Below are positions 20,201-31,159 of a stretch of DNA of 33,628 nt, piece by piece. This DNA is from Haplomitrium mnioides (lineage: Eukaryota > Marchantiophyta > Haplomitriopsida > Calobryales), in the NCBI GenBank assembly GCA_049999725.1, contig JBNGIS010016722.1, positions 1 to 33,628 on the forward strand, read 5' to 3'. The notes below the pieces were generated by a model, which saw only the letters and a list, made by a program, of their open reading frames with translations, had not been told where the DNA came from and did no database searches. Every line of letters starts with the position of its first letter. The stretch's first letter is position 1. Position numbers and translations under genes: made by a program.

Positions 20201-22940
20201 CTAAAAGCTTGGAACACTTTCCACGATAGCAAAATCTCAGCATCCTTATCTCTTAAGTAGCCGAATCTCACTACCCCTCTCTTCTCAGTACACTTACCAC
20301 CACAACACAATCTCAGCATCCTTGTTTCCTAAGTAGTGGAATCTCACTACTACTCTTCCATCAAAAGTAAAATCTCAAAACACCTCCTACCATAGCACAA
20401 TCTCAGCATCCTTCTCTTCTAAGTACAAGAATCTCACTACCCCTCTCTCTACAATAGTAAAATCTCAACACACTTCTCACGATAAAACAATCTCAGCATC
20501 CCTCTCTCCTAAGTAGCTGAATCTGACTACCCTCTCTCTTCAAAGGAAAATTCTCAGATTTAATCCCACCATAGCACGGTCTCAACATCCCTCTCTCTTA
20601 AGAATCAGAATCTCACTACCTCTCTCTTCTCAATAATAAAAAGTAAGTACACTACCCACCATGGCACAATCTCAACATCCCTCTCTGCTAACGATTGGAA
20701 TCTTACTACCCCTTCCTCCTGAATAGTAAAATGTTAACACACTACCTACCCTGGCACAATCTTAACACCAGCTTATGCTTTGTAGGGGAATTTTGTTACC
20801 CCACTCTCGCAAATAGTAAAATCTAGGTAAAGTCACCACCATAGCATAATCTCAACATCCCTCTCTCCAAAGTAGCATAATCTCACTACCCCTCTTTCTT
20901 GAATAGTGAAATCTCAATACACTTTCTACTATAGCACCATCTTAGCATCCCTCTCTTGTAAGTAGAGGAATCTCACTCCTCATCTCTCCTCAATTATAGC
21001 AAGTAAATACACTACCCACCAAAGCACAATCTCAACATCACTCTCTGGTAAGTAGAGGAATCTCACTAACCCTCTCTTCTTAATAGCAAAATCTCAGCAA
21101 ACTTACCACCAAAGAACAATCTCACCATCCGTCTCTCCTAAGTAGTGGAATTTCACTACCCCTGTCTCCTCAATAGTAAAATCTGAAAACACTTTCCACC
21201 ATAGCACAATCTAAGCATCCCTCTCTGCTCGTTACCAAAATCTCACTACCCCTCTCTCCGCAATAGTAAAATCTCAACATACTTCCCACCATAGCATAAT
21301 ATCAACATCACTTTCTCCAAAGTAGCGGAATCTCAATACCCCTCTCTCCTCAATAATTGAATCTCAGCACACTTCCCACCATACCACAATCTCAACATCC
21401 CTCCTTTGTATGTAGTAGAATCTCACCACCCCTCTCTCCTCAGTATTCAAATTTCAGTACACTTCTCACTTTAGCACAATCCCAACATTCGTCTCTTCTA
21501 AGTAGCGGAATCTCACTACCCCTCTCTTCTTAATAGTAAAATCTCAATACACTTCCCAACAAAGCACAATCTCAACATCCCTCCCTCCAAAGTAAAGGAA
21601 TCTCACTACCCCTCTCTCCTCAATAGAAATATCTCAATACACATCCCACCATATCCCAAACTCGCTATCCCTTTCTTCTTAGTACCAAAATCTCTTTATC
21701 CCATTCTCATATACAATAAATTCCCAATACATTTTCGACCATTGCACAATCTCATTATCTTTATCTCCTTAGTAGCATAATCTCACTTTCCCTCTCTCTC
21801 CAATAGTAAAATCTAAGCACACCTCCCACCATAGCACCATCTCGACATCCCTCTCTCCGAAGAAGCGAAATCTCAAGATCCCTCTCTCCTCAATATTAAA
21901 ATCTCATTACACTTCCCACCATAGCACAATCTCAGCATACGCCTCTCCTCACGAGCGGAATGTCACTACCCCTCCTCTACTCAATGGTAATTTCTTAGTA
22001 CACTTCCCACCTTAGCATAATCTCATTGTCCCTCTCTCCTATGTAGTGGAATGTCACTACCCCCCTCTCCTCAATACTTAAATCTCACAACACTTCCACC
22101 ATAGCATAATCTCAACATCCCTTTCTCCTATATAGTAGAATCTCACTTCCCTTCTCCTTAATAGTAAAATCTCAATTCACTTCCCACCATAGTACAATCT
22201 CAATATCTCTCTCTCCAAAGGAGCGGAATCTCATTACCTCTCTCTCCTCAACAGCACAATCTCGATGCACTTCCCACCACAACAAAATCTCAACATTCCT
22301 CTCTCCTACATAGCGGAATCTCAACACCAATATCTTCTTAATAGTAAAATCTCAATGCACTTCCCACCATAGTACACTTTGAGCATACCTCTCTTGTAAG
22401 TAGAAAAATCTTACCACCCCTCTCTACTCAATAGTAAAAACTCAGAACACTTACCACCTTGGTGTATTCTCACTATCTTTCTCTCCTAAGAATTGGAATC
22501 TCACCAACACTCTTTCCTCAATAATAAATACTTGGTGGCCTTCCCACCATAGCACAATCTCAATATACCTTTCCTCTTAGTAGCAGAATCTCACTTTCCC
22601 TCTCTCCCCAACTGTAAAATATAAGTACACTTCTCATCATAGCACCATCTCATCATCCCTCTTGTCTAAGTAGCGGAATCTCAAGACCCCTCTCTCCTCA
22701 ATGTTAAAATCTTAGTGCATTTCCCACCATAGCATAATTCAAACATCTGTTTCTTGTGAGTATTGGAATGTCACTACTCCTCCTCTACTCAATGGTAATT
22801 TCTTAATACACTTCCCACTGTAGTACAATCTTAGCATCCCTCTCCTCAATAGTGAAATCTCAGTGCACTTCTCACCATACCAGAACCTCAAATTCCATCT
22901 CTCCTATATAATAGACTCTCACTTCTCTTTTCTCCTTAGT
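17248..22940. repeat. Satellite array, main segment (~63 monomers of ~90 bp)
   Basis: Continuous tandem array. ATAGCA landmarks at the start fall at 17343, 17430, 17520 and 17610, giving spacings of 87, 90 and 90. Each monomer has three AATCTCA motifs about 31, 31 and 28 bases apart, so the monomer looks like a diverged trimer of a ~30-bp unit. Monomers differ by many substitutions and small indels. A local near-perfect duplication is visible around 19037-19200. The only long frames within are chance products of the repeat. No gene is present. Confidence 0.95.
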
Positions 22941-23090
22941 TGTAATAGTACAAGCATAAAGTTGTGTTATTGACAAGAAAATAGAGAGGAGTGAAAGAAG
23001 TGGTAAAGGGTCACTTTTAGGGTTGAGAAAAGATAACTTGCCTTTAAATATACTTTTAGGGTTATATAGTTGAAATTAGTAGTGAATCTA
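22941..23090 (+). repeat. Truncated chromovirus LTR fragment
   Basis: Starts TGTAATAGTACAAGCATAAAG, abutting satellite at 22940, and follows the LTR of the chromovirus at 23487 (ATAGAGAGGAGTGAA, AGTGGTAAAGGGTCA, TTTTAGGGTTGAGA) for about 150 bases before the match is lost. It is a remnant of another copy of the same family. Confidence 0.75.
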
Positions 23091-23486
23091 ATGCCTTATA
23101 TATTGTTGACCAGAAGCTCAATGTGAGTCTTGTTCCCTTTCTTGATTATGCAAACAGAATTAAGGAGCCTAACATTGCATTTGTTGGTCTTCTTACTTCG
23201 CAAGTATAAATAATTTTTGAGATCCTCACTTACTCAATATAAAGCTGGCCATTTTTGGGTTAGTTTACTCAGCTCTATAAGCTTGATAACCTCAAGTTAT
23301 CAGAAAGGTTTTGGATATCCAAATTTTCTTTGCAAGAATATTTGCTACCATCTTGCTAGAATAATAAAGCTCTTCAAATAGCAAGAAAAAAAGTATAAGA
23401 AATGGAAATCTAAAAATGACAGTGAAAACAAGCTAAAACGAGTAGAATGTGAAACACTCTATAAAAGTTTTTTTATAGATGTATGT
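23091..23486 (+). other. Unassigned spacer with an exon-like open stretch
   Basis: About 400 bases that match neither satellite nor LTR. Within it, 23105-23206 is open on the plus strand, preceded by a pyrimidine/AG acceptor-like context (TTGTTGACCAG) and followed by GTATAA, which could be a donor site. The translation contains LDYANRIKEPNIAFVGLLTS. I do not recognise the protein. The remainder is AT-rich with no visible features. Confidence 0.35.
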
Positions 23487-23897
23487 TGTAATAGTACAAA
23501 CATGAGGTTGTGCCATTTGTAAGAAAATAGAGAGGAGTGAAGAAAGTGGTATAGTGTCAATTTAAGGATTGAGATAATGTTTGCTTTTGAAGTTACTTTT
23601 AGAGTTTTGGGGTTGAAACTAGAAGTGACTTCTAAGGGATCAATTTAGGGTTGAAATTGGAAGTGACTTGTAAGTGAAGAAAGATGGATAAAACCTTCTT
23701 CTCTTGTATAAATAGAAGTGCTTTATAGCCTCACTCTTCATTTTGGAGTACCTCTCAGTTTGGTTGGACTCTTTGGTTGTTTGGCTTTAGCTAGCACTCT
23801 TGGCTGTGTTTGCTTATTGGTCTTGAGTTCTGTAACTCTATAAGAGTTATCTTGAAGTTTACACTCATTTGGAAGTTAGTCTTTGAGTTCTTTTAGA
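23487..23897 (+). repeat. 5' LTR of plus-strand chromovirus (411 bp)
   Basis: Begins TGTAATAGTAC and ends TTTTAGA (TTTTACA in the inverted relative). TATAAATA at 23707-23714 is the likely TATA box. The 3' third differs from the family's other LTRs. Confidence 0.85.
23707..23714 (+). promoter_or_regulatory. TATA box in chromovirus LTR
   Basis: TATAAATA in a TCTTGTATAAATAGAAG context is conserved in all four LTRs of the family here (28481 plus; 28701 and 32421 on the minus strand), which supports function in the ancestral element. Confidence 0.65.
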
Positions 23898-23898
23898 T

Positions 23899-23910
23899 TG
23901 GTATCAGAGC
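23899..23910 (+). other. Primer-binding site, initiator tRNA-Met
   Basis: TGGTATCAGAGC starts two bases after the LTR and is the standard complement to the 3' end of plant initiator tRNA-Met used by many LTR retrotransposons. Confidence 0.9.
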
Positions 23911-23929
23911 GATGGTTCTTTTTGGTGAG

Positions 23930-24760
23930 ATGGAGAATTAAGAAGCAAAGATTTAAGTGATGCAACAACAAATTGAACATCTTTCTCGCCTTCTAGAAGT
24001 TCAAATGCAAATGAGGAAGAGAGCACATTTTCAAGAGGAAGAAAGTCATGTGCGGTTTCCCAAACCAAAAGCATATGATGGATGACAGTTCTTGGTGTAT
24101 ATAAGAATTCCTTGATTGATTGTTAGCAATATTTTGAGGCTACAAATATAAGAAAAAATAGTCAAAATTTTCTATTTGCTACAAGTCAATCAGAAGAAGT
24201 GGGGAAAACTTGGTGGAGATATCAAATTGAGCAAGCTCAATGAGGATTTGTTGTTCCAATTTCTTTTTGGTAGGAGTTCAAAGAAGTGGTAAATTTAAGA
24301 TTTAGGGTTCTGAATGCTCCAAAGGTGGCAAGAGATCGATTGACATAAGTGAAGCAACTTGGTACGATGAGGAGCAATGTTACACAATTTCACAACATCA
24401 TTATGCAAGTTCCTAATGTGGGTGAGGGATAGATCGCTTTCTTCGAAGATTGAAGCCTTGCACTATAATGGAAGTGACTATGAGAGAACCCTATCAACTA
24501 GAAGAAGCAATACGCATGGCTAAATTATATGACTCACTACTAGCAACTACCGAAGTTAGGCTACGCCTAGAACAAGCTTTGCAAAATGTTCGTGTGTCAC
24601 CAAATAATAACCACCTAGGGAGATTGATGTGATGGAAAGAGTGGCACTCACCGATATAGTACGTAAGCGCCTACGCCAAAGTGGAGGATGCTTTTATTGT
24701 TGGCAACTTGGTCATATGATTGCAAATTGCCCACATCATTAAGGTCGACCACAAGCTCTT
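23930..24760 (+). pseudogene. gag remnant with intact CCHC zinc knuckle (plus chromovirus)
   Basis: Several frames are interrupted by stops. An N-terminal helical stretch (QQQIEHLSRLLEVQMQMRKR) is visible near 23960-24020. The clearest later part is at 24450-24632, with MREPYQLEEAIRMAKLYDSL, homologous to the gag of the inverted element. The zinc knuckle at 24689-24730 reads CFYCWQLGHMIANC, a perfect CX2CX4HX4C. The capsid region between is broken. This protein would package the element RNA. Confidence 0.75.
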
Positions 24761-24906
24761 GTTCAAGTAGCCATTGTTGAAGAAGAAAATCAGAGAAACG
24801 ATAGACCTTAGTAAAAATAGTCGAGCGGTTTATTGAGAGCTTAGTTAGTTCTAATGGAATTAAAAGCTCGACAAGAATTTGAAGCACCTTTTTTCATCTA
24901 GATAGT

Positions 24907-25284
24907 ATGGTTGATGAGAATTTCTGTATAATATTGGTAGATTGTGAAAGCTCTGAAAATTTCATGTCATTACATTTTGCAAAGAAAATCAAAGTCAAAA
25001 CTTTGCCTATCAAAAGAAGTTTTGTAACTATAGCCAATGGCAAAAAACATGAGGTATTCTACCAAAACAAGCCATTTCTTCTAAGGATTGGCATAGAATA
25101 TAAGGAATCTATAGATTTTGTTATTGCACCCGTACTGTATGACATTATTTTGGGCTCCCTTTGGCTTGAAGATCAATCCACTCAAGTTGATTCAGCAAAA
25201 CAACAAATTCAAGTTACTTTACAAGGAAAGCAATTTCTTTTAGAGCGTTTGACACCATTGGTGAAGAGGCCTAAATTAGCTTAA
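24907..25284 (+). pseudogene. Retropepsin-like protease remnant (plus chromovirus)
   Basis: A 125-codon open segment with the order of a retrotransposon aspartic protease: ILVDCESSENFMS where the active site D-S/T-G-S belongs, and DIILGSLWLE for the second conserved motif. The catalytic triad reads Asp-Cys-Glu, so the enzyme would be inactive. It follows the zinc knuckle and precedes RT, as in Ty3/gypsy polyproteins. Confidence 0.75.
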
Positions 25285-25293
25285 TATAATGCT

Positions 25294-26290
25294 TTGAAAG
25301 AGAAAAAGTTGTCTGCTTTTGATGTATGGATCAAGCCTATTGTGGACTTAAATAAGAAAGGAAGGAAGTTTGTATTGACCTCAATAATTGATGATATTTT
25401 GAAGGAGTTTTCAGATGTGTTTCCAAATGATTTGCCAAAAGGGTTTCCAGATGATTATAGAATGCCCTCTTTGATTGAGTTGATGCTAGAAAGCACTTAT
25501 TATAATCGGCCTATACACTGGTTATCGCTACAAGAGTTGGAAGAGCTTCGCAAAACCTTGACAGATCTTCTTGAGAAAGATTTCAATAACATAGTACTTC
25601 ACCTTGGGGGCCACAAGTATTCTTTGTACAAGTTATCATGGTTTGAACAATCAAGTAATAAAGAATGCTTATCTTTTACCAGGTATTGATGATTTGTTGG
25701 ATTAATTGAGTGGTGCACGATTTTTTTCCAAACCGGAACTTCAAAGTCGCTATTAGCAAATTTCCATCAAGCCAAGTGATCTGCCAAAGACATCTTTTTG
25801 CACAAGGTGTGGGCATTTTGAGTGGAAAGTATTTACATTTGGTCTCACTAATGCTCTAGCCACATTTATCGATGAAATACATCAAATTTTTGATGGGTTG
25901 TTGGATAAGTCAATTTTGGTATTCTTGGATGACATTCTTATTTTTAGTAAATTGAAGTTGAATATCGTGATCATTTGAATGAAGAATTGCAAAGGTTGGG
26001 CAATTAGAAGTTGTATTACAAGAGACCCAAGTGCAAATCTTGGAAGCAAGAGGTTACTTATCTAAGGCACAAGATGTCTCCGGATGGTATTAAGATGGAA
26101 GAAGAGAAAATTAGACCTATCACAAAGTGGCCAACAACAAAGGAGAAAAAAGACATTAAAGCCTTCAATGGATTGGCAAGTTCTATCAACGATTCATCCA
26201 TTACTATGCACATATTGTTGCATCACTTGCAGATCTGCTTGGCAAAGAGGTCAAGTTTCAATGGATTGCTAAAGAGAAAATGAGATTTTA
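25294..26290 (+). pseudogene. Reverse transcriptase remnant (plus chromovirus)
   Basis: The amino end (25294-25689) shows ILKEFSDVFPNDLPKGFP and LSLQELEELRKTLTDLLEKD, typical of the RT leader. A deletion with frame loss near 25620 removes the KDGGFR region still visible in the inverted element. Further on come GHFEWKVFTFGLTNALATF and the catalytic box FLDD in VFLDDILIFSK (FLDD codons 25922-25933), where both aspartates survive. Multiple stops elsewhere make it non-functional. Confidence 0.8.
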
Positions 26291-26329
26291 GCAACTCAAA
26301 GATGCAGTCTCTTTTTGTTCCATTCTATA

Positions 26330-26718
26330 GCCATATGATCCAAAAGCACATTGCATAGTTGATTTTGATGCTTCTAATTTTGCTATTGGAGTAGTTTTGC
26401 AGCAAGTGTTTGAGGATGGACTTCATGAAATTGTCTTCATGTCATGTTGATTAAATGTCACGGAGAGAAATTATTCTACAAGTGATCGAGAGCAGTTGGC
26501 AATGGTTTATGCTACCAAAATGTCAAGATGTCATTTTTTGACAAAATGTGTGCTTATGCACATAGATCACTAGTCATTATTACAAAAAGTCCATTTGAAA
26601 AAAATGACAAGTCGCTATAACTGATAGGAAAATCAATTGCAACTCTTTGATATCAAGCTAGAATACAAGCCTAGAAGGTTCTACACCATTCTAGATGCAT
26701 TGTCATGAAGGCTAGATC
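26330..26718 (+). pseudogene. RNase H remnant (plus chromovirus)
   Basis: The frame reads VDFDASNFAIGVVLQQ and NYSTSDREQLAMVYA, the two best-known motifs of the Ty3/gypsy RNase H domain, with stops between and after them. It lies in the expected position between RT and integrase. Confidence 0.75.
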
Positions 26719-26778
26719 ATTGAGTGATAATAATAAAGGTGGTTAACATTAATACATTGCATTTGAGTGAAGTAACTA

Positions 26779-27975
26779 ATGGAAGTTATTGCCATAAACT
26801 ACAAGAAAATGTATTTTTTAGTTTTGTTTGGGCACAATTGGCTATCAAAGATAGTGAGAAATTTTTTTTCCATTCGAGATGGTATTTTCTATCGAGGTTA
26901 TCAAATATATGTTCCACAAGATGATACGCTTCGAATGGCTTGTTTACAAAAAGCACATGGCATTCCCATCTCATGGCATAATGGAGTAGATAAAACTACA
27001 GAGTTACTTCAGTACACTTGATGGTGGCCTATCTTGGCTCGAGATGTTTGTGGTTTTGTTCGTTTGTGTGAAAGTTGTCAACAAAAAAAAACTTCAAATC
27101 AAAAACCAGCGGGACTTCTTCAGCCACTACCAATTCCTACTGCTCATTGAGAACATGTAAGTTTGGATCTTGTCACTTCTTTTCCAACTACACCATGTGG
27201 GTTTGCTACCATTGTGGTGTTTGTAGGCAAGATCAGCAAGCAAATTCATTTAGCACCGACAGTAGATACAATTGGCTCCACAATTGGCAAAAATTTACTT
27301 TGATACTGTCTTCCATCATTATGGAATGCCTAAGGTGATAATATCTAATAGGGTTCTTTGTTTGATTGAAAAGTTTTGGCAAGAGTTGTTCAAACTTTTA
27401 GGAACCAAACTCTCTATGTCTACTACTTATTATCCTCAAACAGATGGGCAAATGGAGTGCGCTAATCCCACTATGGAGGATATGCTTCACGCACTCATCA
27501 ATGTTCATCACACCAATTGGGATAATTTCTTAGCAGTTGTGGAGTTCGCCTACACCAACTCCAAAAAAACAAGTACTAGATTACCTTCTTTCTTTCTTAA
27601 TTCGGGTCAACATCCTCTTGTTTCTGATGGTTTTTTTTCTCTTTCTTTTTCCAGTGTTATAAGTATTTCTATCTTTTTGTCTCATTTATCTTCTTCTTAG
27701 CAAGATGCTCACAACCATCTTATTGTTGCTCAAATTTGGCAAAAACAATATGTTGATAGTCGTCATCATGATTCATCTTATGTTTTAGGTGACTAAGTTA
27801 TGTCATCTACTCATGATCTCTTATTATCTTTAGATACTCAAGTCTATAAGTTATCTCCTACTTGGATTGATCATTTTTCTATTTCTTAAGTTATTTTTCA
27901 TGTTGCATATAAACTTGATCCTCCTATTTGAATGAAGATTCATCCTCTATTCCATGTCTCTTCACTAAATTCTTT
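26779..27975 (+). pseudogene. Integrase remnant (plus chromovirus)
   Basis: The HHCC zinc-binding end is seen around 26935-27085 (HGIPISWH followed by CESCQQKK). The catalytic core follows with SLDLVTSFP, then GMPKVIISNRVLC where the second catalytic Asp has become Asn, and STTYYPQTDGQMECAN with the catalytic Glu retained. The carboxyl end includes KIHPLFHVSSL near 27934-27966. Several stops and one lost catalytic residue make it inactive. Confidence 0.78.
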
Positions 27976-28035
27976 TGTTCATAGTCAATACTCTTTTCCA
28001 AATTGTTTTCAACTTCCTCCTATGGCTATTGTTCT

Positions 28036-28200
28036 TGATGATCATGAAGAATTTGAAGTGGAACGTATTTTGGCAAAAAGAGTTATCAAGCAAAGATGAC
28101 ATCCATAAGTTAAATACAAGGAATTTTTGGAAAGGTTATCCACTTCATAATGCTACTTAGGAACCTTATTCAAACCTTGAGAATGCTCAAGAGGTTATTC
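28036..28200 (+). pseudogene. Chromodomain remnant (plus chromovirus)
   Basis: After the integrase tail the frame reads DDHEEFEVERILAKRVIKQR, then VKYKEFLERL, then, after a TAG at 28158-28160, EPYSNLENAQEVIQI, following the usual chromodomain order. Three in-frame stops interrupt it. Chromodomains of chromoviruses are thought to steer integration to particular chromatin. Confidence 0.7.
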
Positions 28201-28257
28201 AAATATTAAAAAGTTGTTGTGATAATAAGAAGGTAATCAATTAGAAGGTATGGATTA

Positions 28258-28556
28258 TGTAATAGTAAAGGCATGAAGTTGTGTTATTTATAAAGAAATA
28301 GAGAGGAGTGAAGGAAGTGGTAGAGGGTTGCTTTTAGGGTTGAGATAAGACTACTTTTTTTCAAAGTTATTTTTAGAGTTTTAGGGTTTAAATTAGAAGT
28401 GACTTCTAAGTGATCAATTTAAAGTTGAAATTGGAAGTGACTTGTAAGTGAAGAAAGAGGGATAACACCTTCTTCTCTTGTATAAATAGAAGGGCTTCAT
28501 AGCCCCCACTCCTCATTTAGGAGTTCCTCTCAATTTGTTTTGGCTCTTTGGTTACT
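28258..28556 (+). repeat. 3' LTR of plus-strand chromovirus, truncated
   Basis: Starts TGTAATAGTAAAGGCATGAAG after a purine-rich stretch and follows the 5' LTR up to CTCTTTGGTTACTC. The last ~110 bases expected of the LTR are missing and the sequence switches directly to an inverted LTR of the same family. Confidence 0.82.
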
Positions 28557-28977
28557 CTTCCAAATAAGTAGGAACTCATAGTGAACTCTAATAGAGTTTT
28601 TCAACTAAATGCCAATAAGGCAAGTAAAAACCAAGCAACCAAAGAACCCAAGTGATTTGAGAGGAACTTCAGAATGAGAAATGAGGCTATGAAGCCTATC
28701 TATTTATACAAGAGAAGAAGGTGTCTACCCTCTTTCTTCACTTACAAGTCACTTCTAATTTCAACTCTAGAATTGATCACTTAGAAGTTACTTCTAATTT
28801 AAACCCTAAAATTGCTCTTTTAGTAGTCATTTCTAATTTCAGCTCTAAAAGCTTTAAAAGTAACTTCAAAGACAAGTAATCTTATCTCAATTCAACTCTA
28901 AAAATAACCCTTTACCACTTCCTTCACTCCTCTCTATTTTCTTATAAATAGCACAACATCATGTTTGTACTATTATA
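28557..28977 (-). repeat. 3' LTR of minus-strand chromovirus, end truncated
   Basis: Its start (TATAATAGTAC on the minus strand, first TG mutated to TA) is at 28977. About 20 terminal bases are missing at 28557. It contains about 40 extra bases near 28800-28850 (a repeated TCATTTCTAATTTCAGCTC phrase) absent from the 5' LTR, a short tandem duplication. Confidence 0.82.
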
Positions 28978-29019
28978 TAATCCATGTTGTCTAATCGATG
29001 ATGTCCTCATCATGACCGG

Positions 29020-29790
29020 AAATTTCAAATAATCAAATAACCTCTTGAGTATTCTCAAGATTTGAACACGGCTCTCAAGTAGCATCATAAAACAGATACC
29101 ACAAAACTTTATATTAAACTTGAAGATGTAGCCTACGCTTAGTTCAAATGCGGTTCACCTCATATTCTTCACGATCATCAAGAACAATAGATGGAGAAAG
29201 AATTCGAACATGATTAGAAAAAGAGGATGAACTAGAAACAAAAGGTTTAAGTTTAAAGACATGGAATAAAAGATGAATCTTCATATAGAGAGGAAGATCA
29301 AGTTTGTACACAATGAGAGAAATAACTTGAGAAATTGACAAGAAACCAATCCAAGCTAGAGATAACTTATGGACTTGAGTATCTAAAGACAAAGATAGAT
29401 CATGAGTAGAAAGCATAACTTGATTTCTTAAAACATAAGAAAAATCACGATGATGTTTATCGGCATTTTTTTTTGCCAATTTTGAGCAATAACAAGATGG
29501 CTTTTGGCATCTTGCAAAGAGGAAGATAAATTAAATAAAAAGGTAGAAACTTATAGCATTAAAAGAGGAAGAAGAAAGCAAGCCATCAAGAACAAGAGAA
29601 TGTTGATATAGTTAACAAAGAAAAGAGAAAATGCAGTACTTGCTTATTTGGAGTTGTTGCATGCAAACTCCACAACCAATAAGAAACTATCCCAATTTAT
29701 GTGATGAACATTAATAAATGCATGAAGCATATCCTCCATAGTGTGATTTGCATGTTCAATAAACTGTAGATATAAATAGTTTGGCAAAGG
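29020..29790 (-). pseudogene. Distal integrase and chromodomain remnant (minus chromovirus)
   Basis: Minus-strand fragments HTMEDMLHAFINVHH and VVEFACNNSK (about 29650-29770), then an open segment 29144-29479 ending MKIHLLFHVFKLKPF ... LDDREEYEVNRI, the integrase tail and chromodomain start. The chromodomain remainder (SNLENTQEVI) is visible near 29030-29075 after stops. The catalytic core is absent. Confidence 0.75.
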
Positions 29791-29829
29791 CTTGTGATTG
29801 GTGCCCATAAGTACATGTTTTCCTAAAAG

Positions 29830-30010
29830 ATAGTGTCTTCAAACCTTGGTAGCCTAAACCATCGCCAATTTCTCTCTATCCCTTGCAGAATAATTTCTCT
29901 CCACTACATTTAGTCAGCGTAACATGAAGGCAATCGGAAGAAGTCCATCCTTAAGTTCTTGTTGTAACACCGCTCCAATAGAAAAATCAAAGGCATCAAA
30001 ATCAACTCTA
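29830..30010 (-). pseudogene. RNase H remnant (minus chromovirus)
   Basis: The minus strand reads FDFSIGAVLQQELKDGLLP and NYSARDREKLAMV, separated by stops. It continues into HYLLGKHVLMGTNHKPLPN near 29790-29830, where it joins integrase sequence directly: a deletion junction that removed roughly 850 bases kept by the plus-strand relative. Confidence 0.7.
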
Positions 30011-30399
30011 CACCGTACTTTTAGACTGTACGGTTGTAGAATTGGATGAGAAGACACCACATTCTTGAGATGTTGAAATATCTTTTGCTCTTTGGTCGTT
30101 CATTGAAACTTTGCCTCTTTGTTGAGTAGGTTCGTAAGCGGCGTAGTAATATGAGTATAGTAATGAATGAATCTTCAATAAAAACTTGTCAATTCATTGA
30201 AAGCTCAAACATCCTTTGCATGAGGTGGTGTTGGCCACTCAATAATAGCCTTAATTTTCTCTTCCTGCATCTTGATACCCTCTAGAGATACTTTATGTCC
30301 TAGGTAAGCTACCTCTTGCTTCCAAAACTCACATTTAAACTTCTTGCAATAAAACTTCCAATTGTGTTGTCTTTACAATACTTCTTTGAGATGCTCACA

Positions 30400-31156
30400 A
30401 TGCTCAACTTCACTCTTACTAAAGATAAAAATATCACCCAAAAACACCAACTTTGACTTATCCAAAAAACCATCAAAAACTTGATGCATTTAATGCATGA
30501 ATATCGCTGAGCATTAGTAAGGCCAAATGTAAGAATATTCTACTCAAAATACCCATAACTTGTATGAAAAGTAGTCTTTGGCACATCACTTGACTTAATG
30601 GAAATTTGCCAATAGCCACTTCAAAGACCCAACTTAGAAAAGAATCGTGCATCACTCAATTGATCCAACAAATCATCAATACGAGGTAGATGGTAGGTAT
30701 TGTTCATTGTTTGATTGTTCAAGCTTTGATTATTTGTACAAAGACAAAATCCACCATCTTTCCTTGGTGCAAAGAATACCGAAGCTTCCCAAGGCAAAGC
30801 ACTATGTTGAATGAAATCCTTCTCAAGAAGATTTGTCAATGCCTTTCAAAGCTCTTCTAATTCATGTAGTGACAATCGATATATAGGTCAATTATAATGA
30901 GTGTTTCCTAGTATCAACTCAATTTGAAAGGGCATTCCTCGATCATATGTAGCCCCTTTAGAAAATCCTCAAGAAATACATCCTGAAAATCCTTCAAAAT
31001 ATCATCTGTCATTGAAGTAGGTGCATTTTTTCCTCCCTCCTCACTCAAGTCCACAATGGGCTTGATCCAAACAGCAAAGATAAACAACTCTTTCTCTACT
31101 AAATGAATATGTTGAGCTGATTTAGGCTTCTTCACCAACGATGTCAAACACCCCAA
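30400..31156 (-). pseudogene. Reverse transcriptase remnant (minus chromovirus)
   Basis: Includes VWIKPIVDLSEEGGK and DDILKDFQDVFLEDF (30914-31156), then FFAPRKDGGFCLCTNNQSLN and YHLPRIDDLLDQLSDARFFS (30621-30839), then VFLGDIFIFSK near 30420-30450. The catalytic FLDD has become FLGD, which alone would abolish polymerisation. Confidence 0.8.
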
Positions 31157-31159
31157 AAA

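Larger units (their letters stand above)
23487..28556 (+). mobile_element. Decayed Ty3/gypsy chromovirus, plus strand
   Basis: A 5.07-kb element with a 5' LTR (23487-23897), an initiator-tRNA-Met primer site, degraded gag, protease, RT, RNase H, integrase and chromodomain in the Ty3/gypsy order, and a 3' LTR (28258-28556) truncated at its end. The integrase tail motif KIHPLFHVSSL followed by a chromodomain starting EEFEVERILAKR places it among chromoviruses. All coding parts carry stops and frameshifts, many explicable by C-to-T changes, so it is dead. It belongs to the same family as the inverted element at 28557-32658. Confidence 0.88.

Noticed and set aside
20134-20319. 61-codon minus-strand frame in the satellite
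   Set aside because: It simply translates two satellite monomers (the AFSIEERGVVAFCY-type phrase recurs with the repeat).
17248-22940. Regularly spaced repeats considered as a CRISPR-like array
   Set aside because: There are no unique spacers; the whole 90-bp unit is repeated with diffuse divergence, which is satellite DNA, in a plant context.
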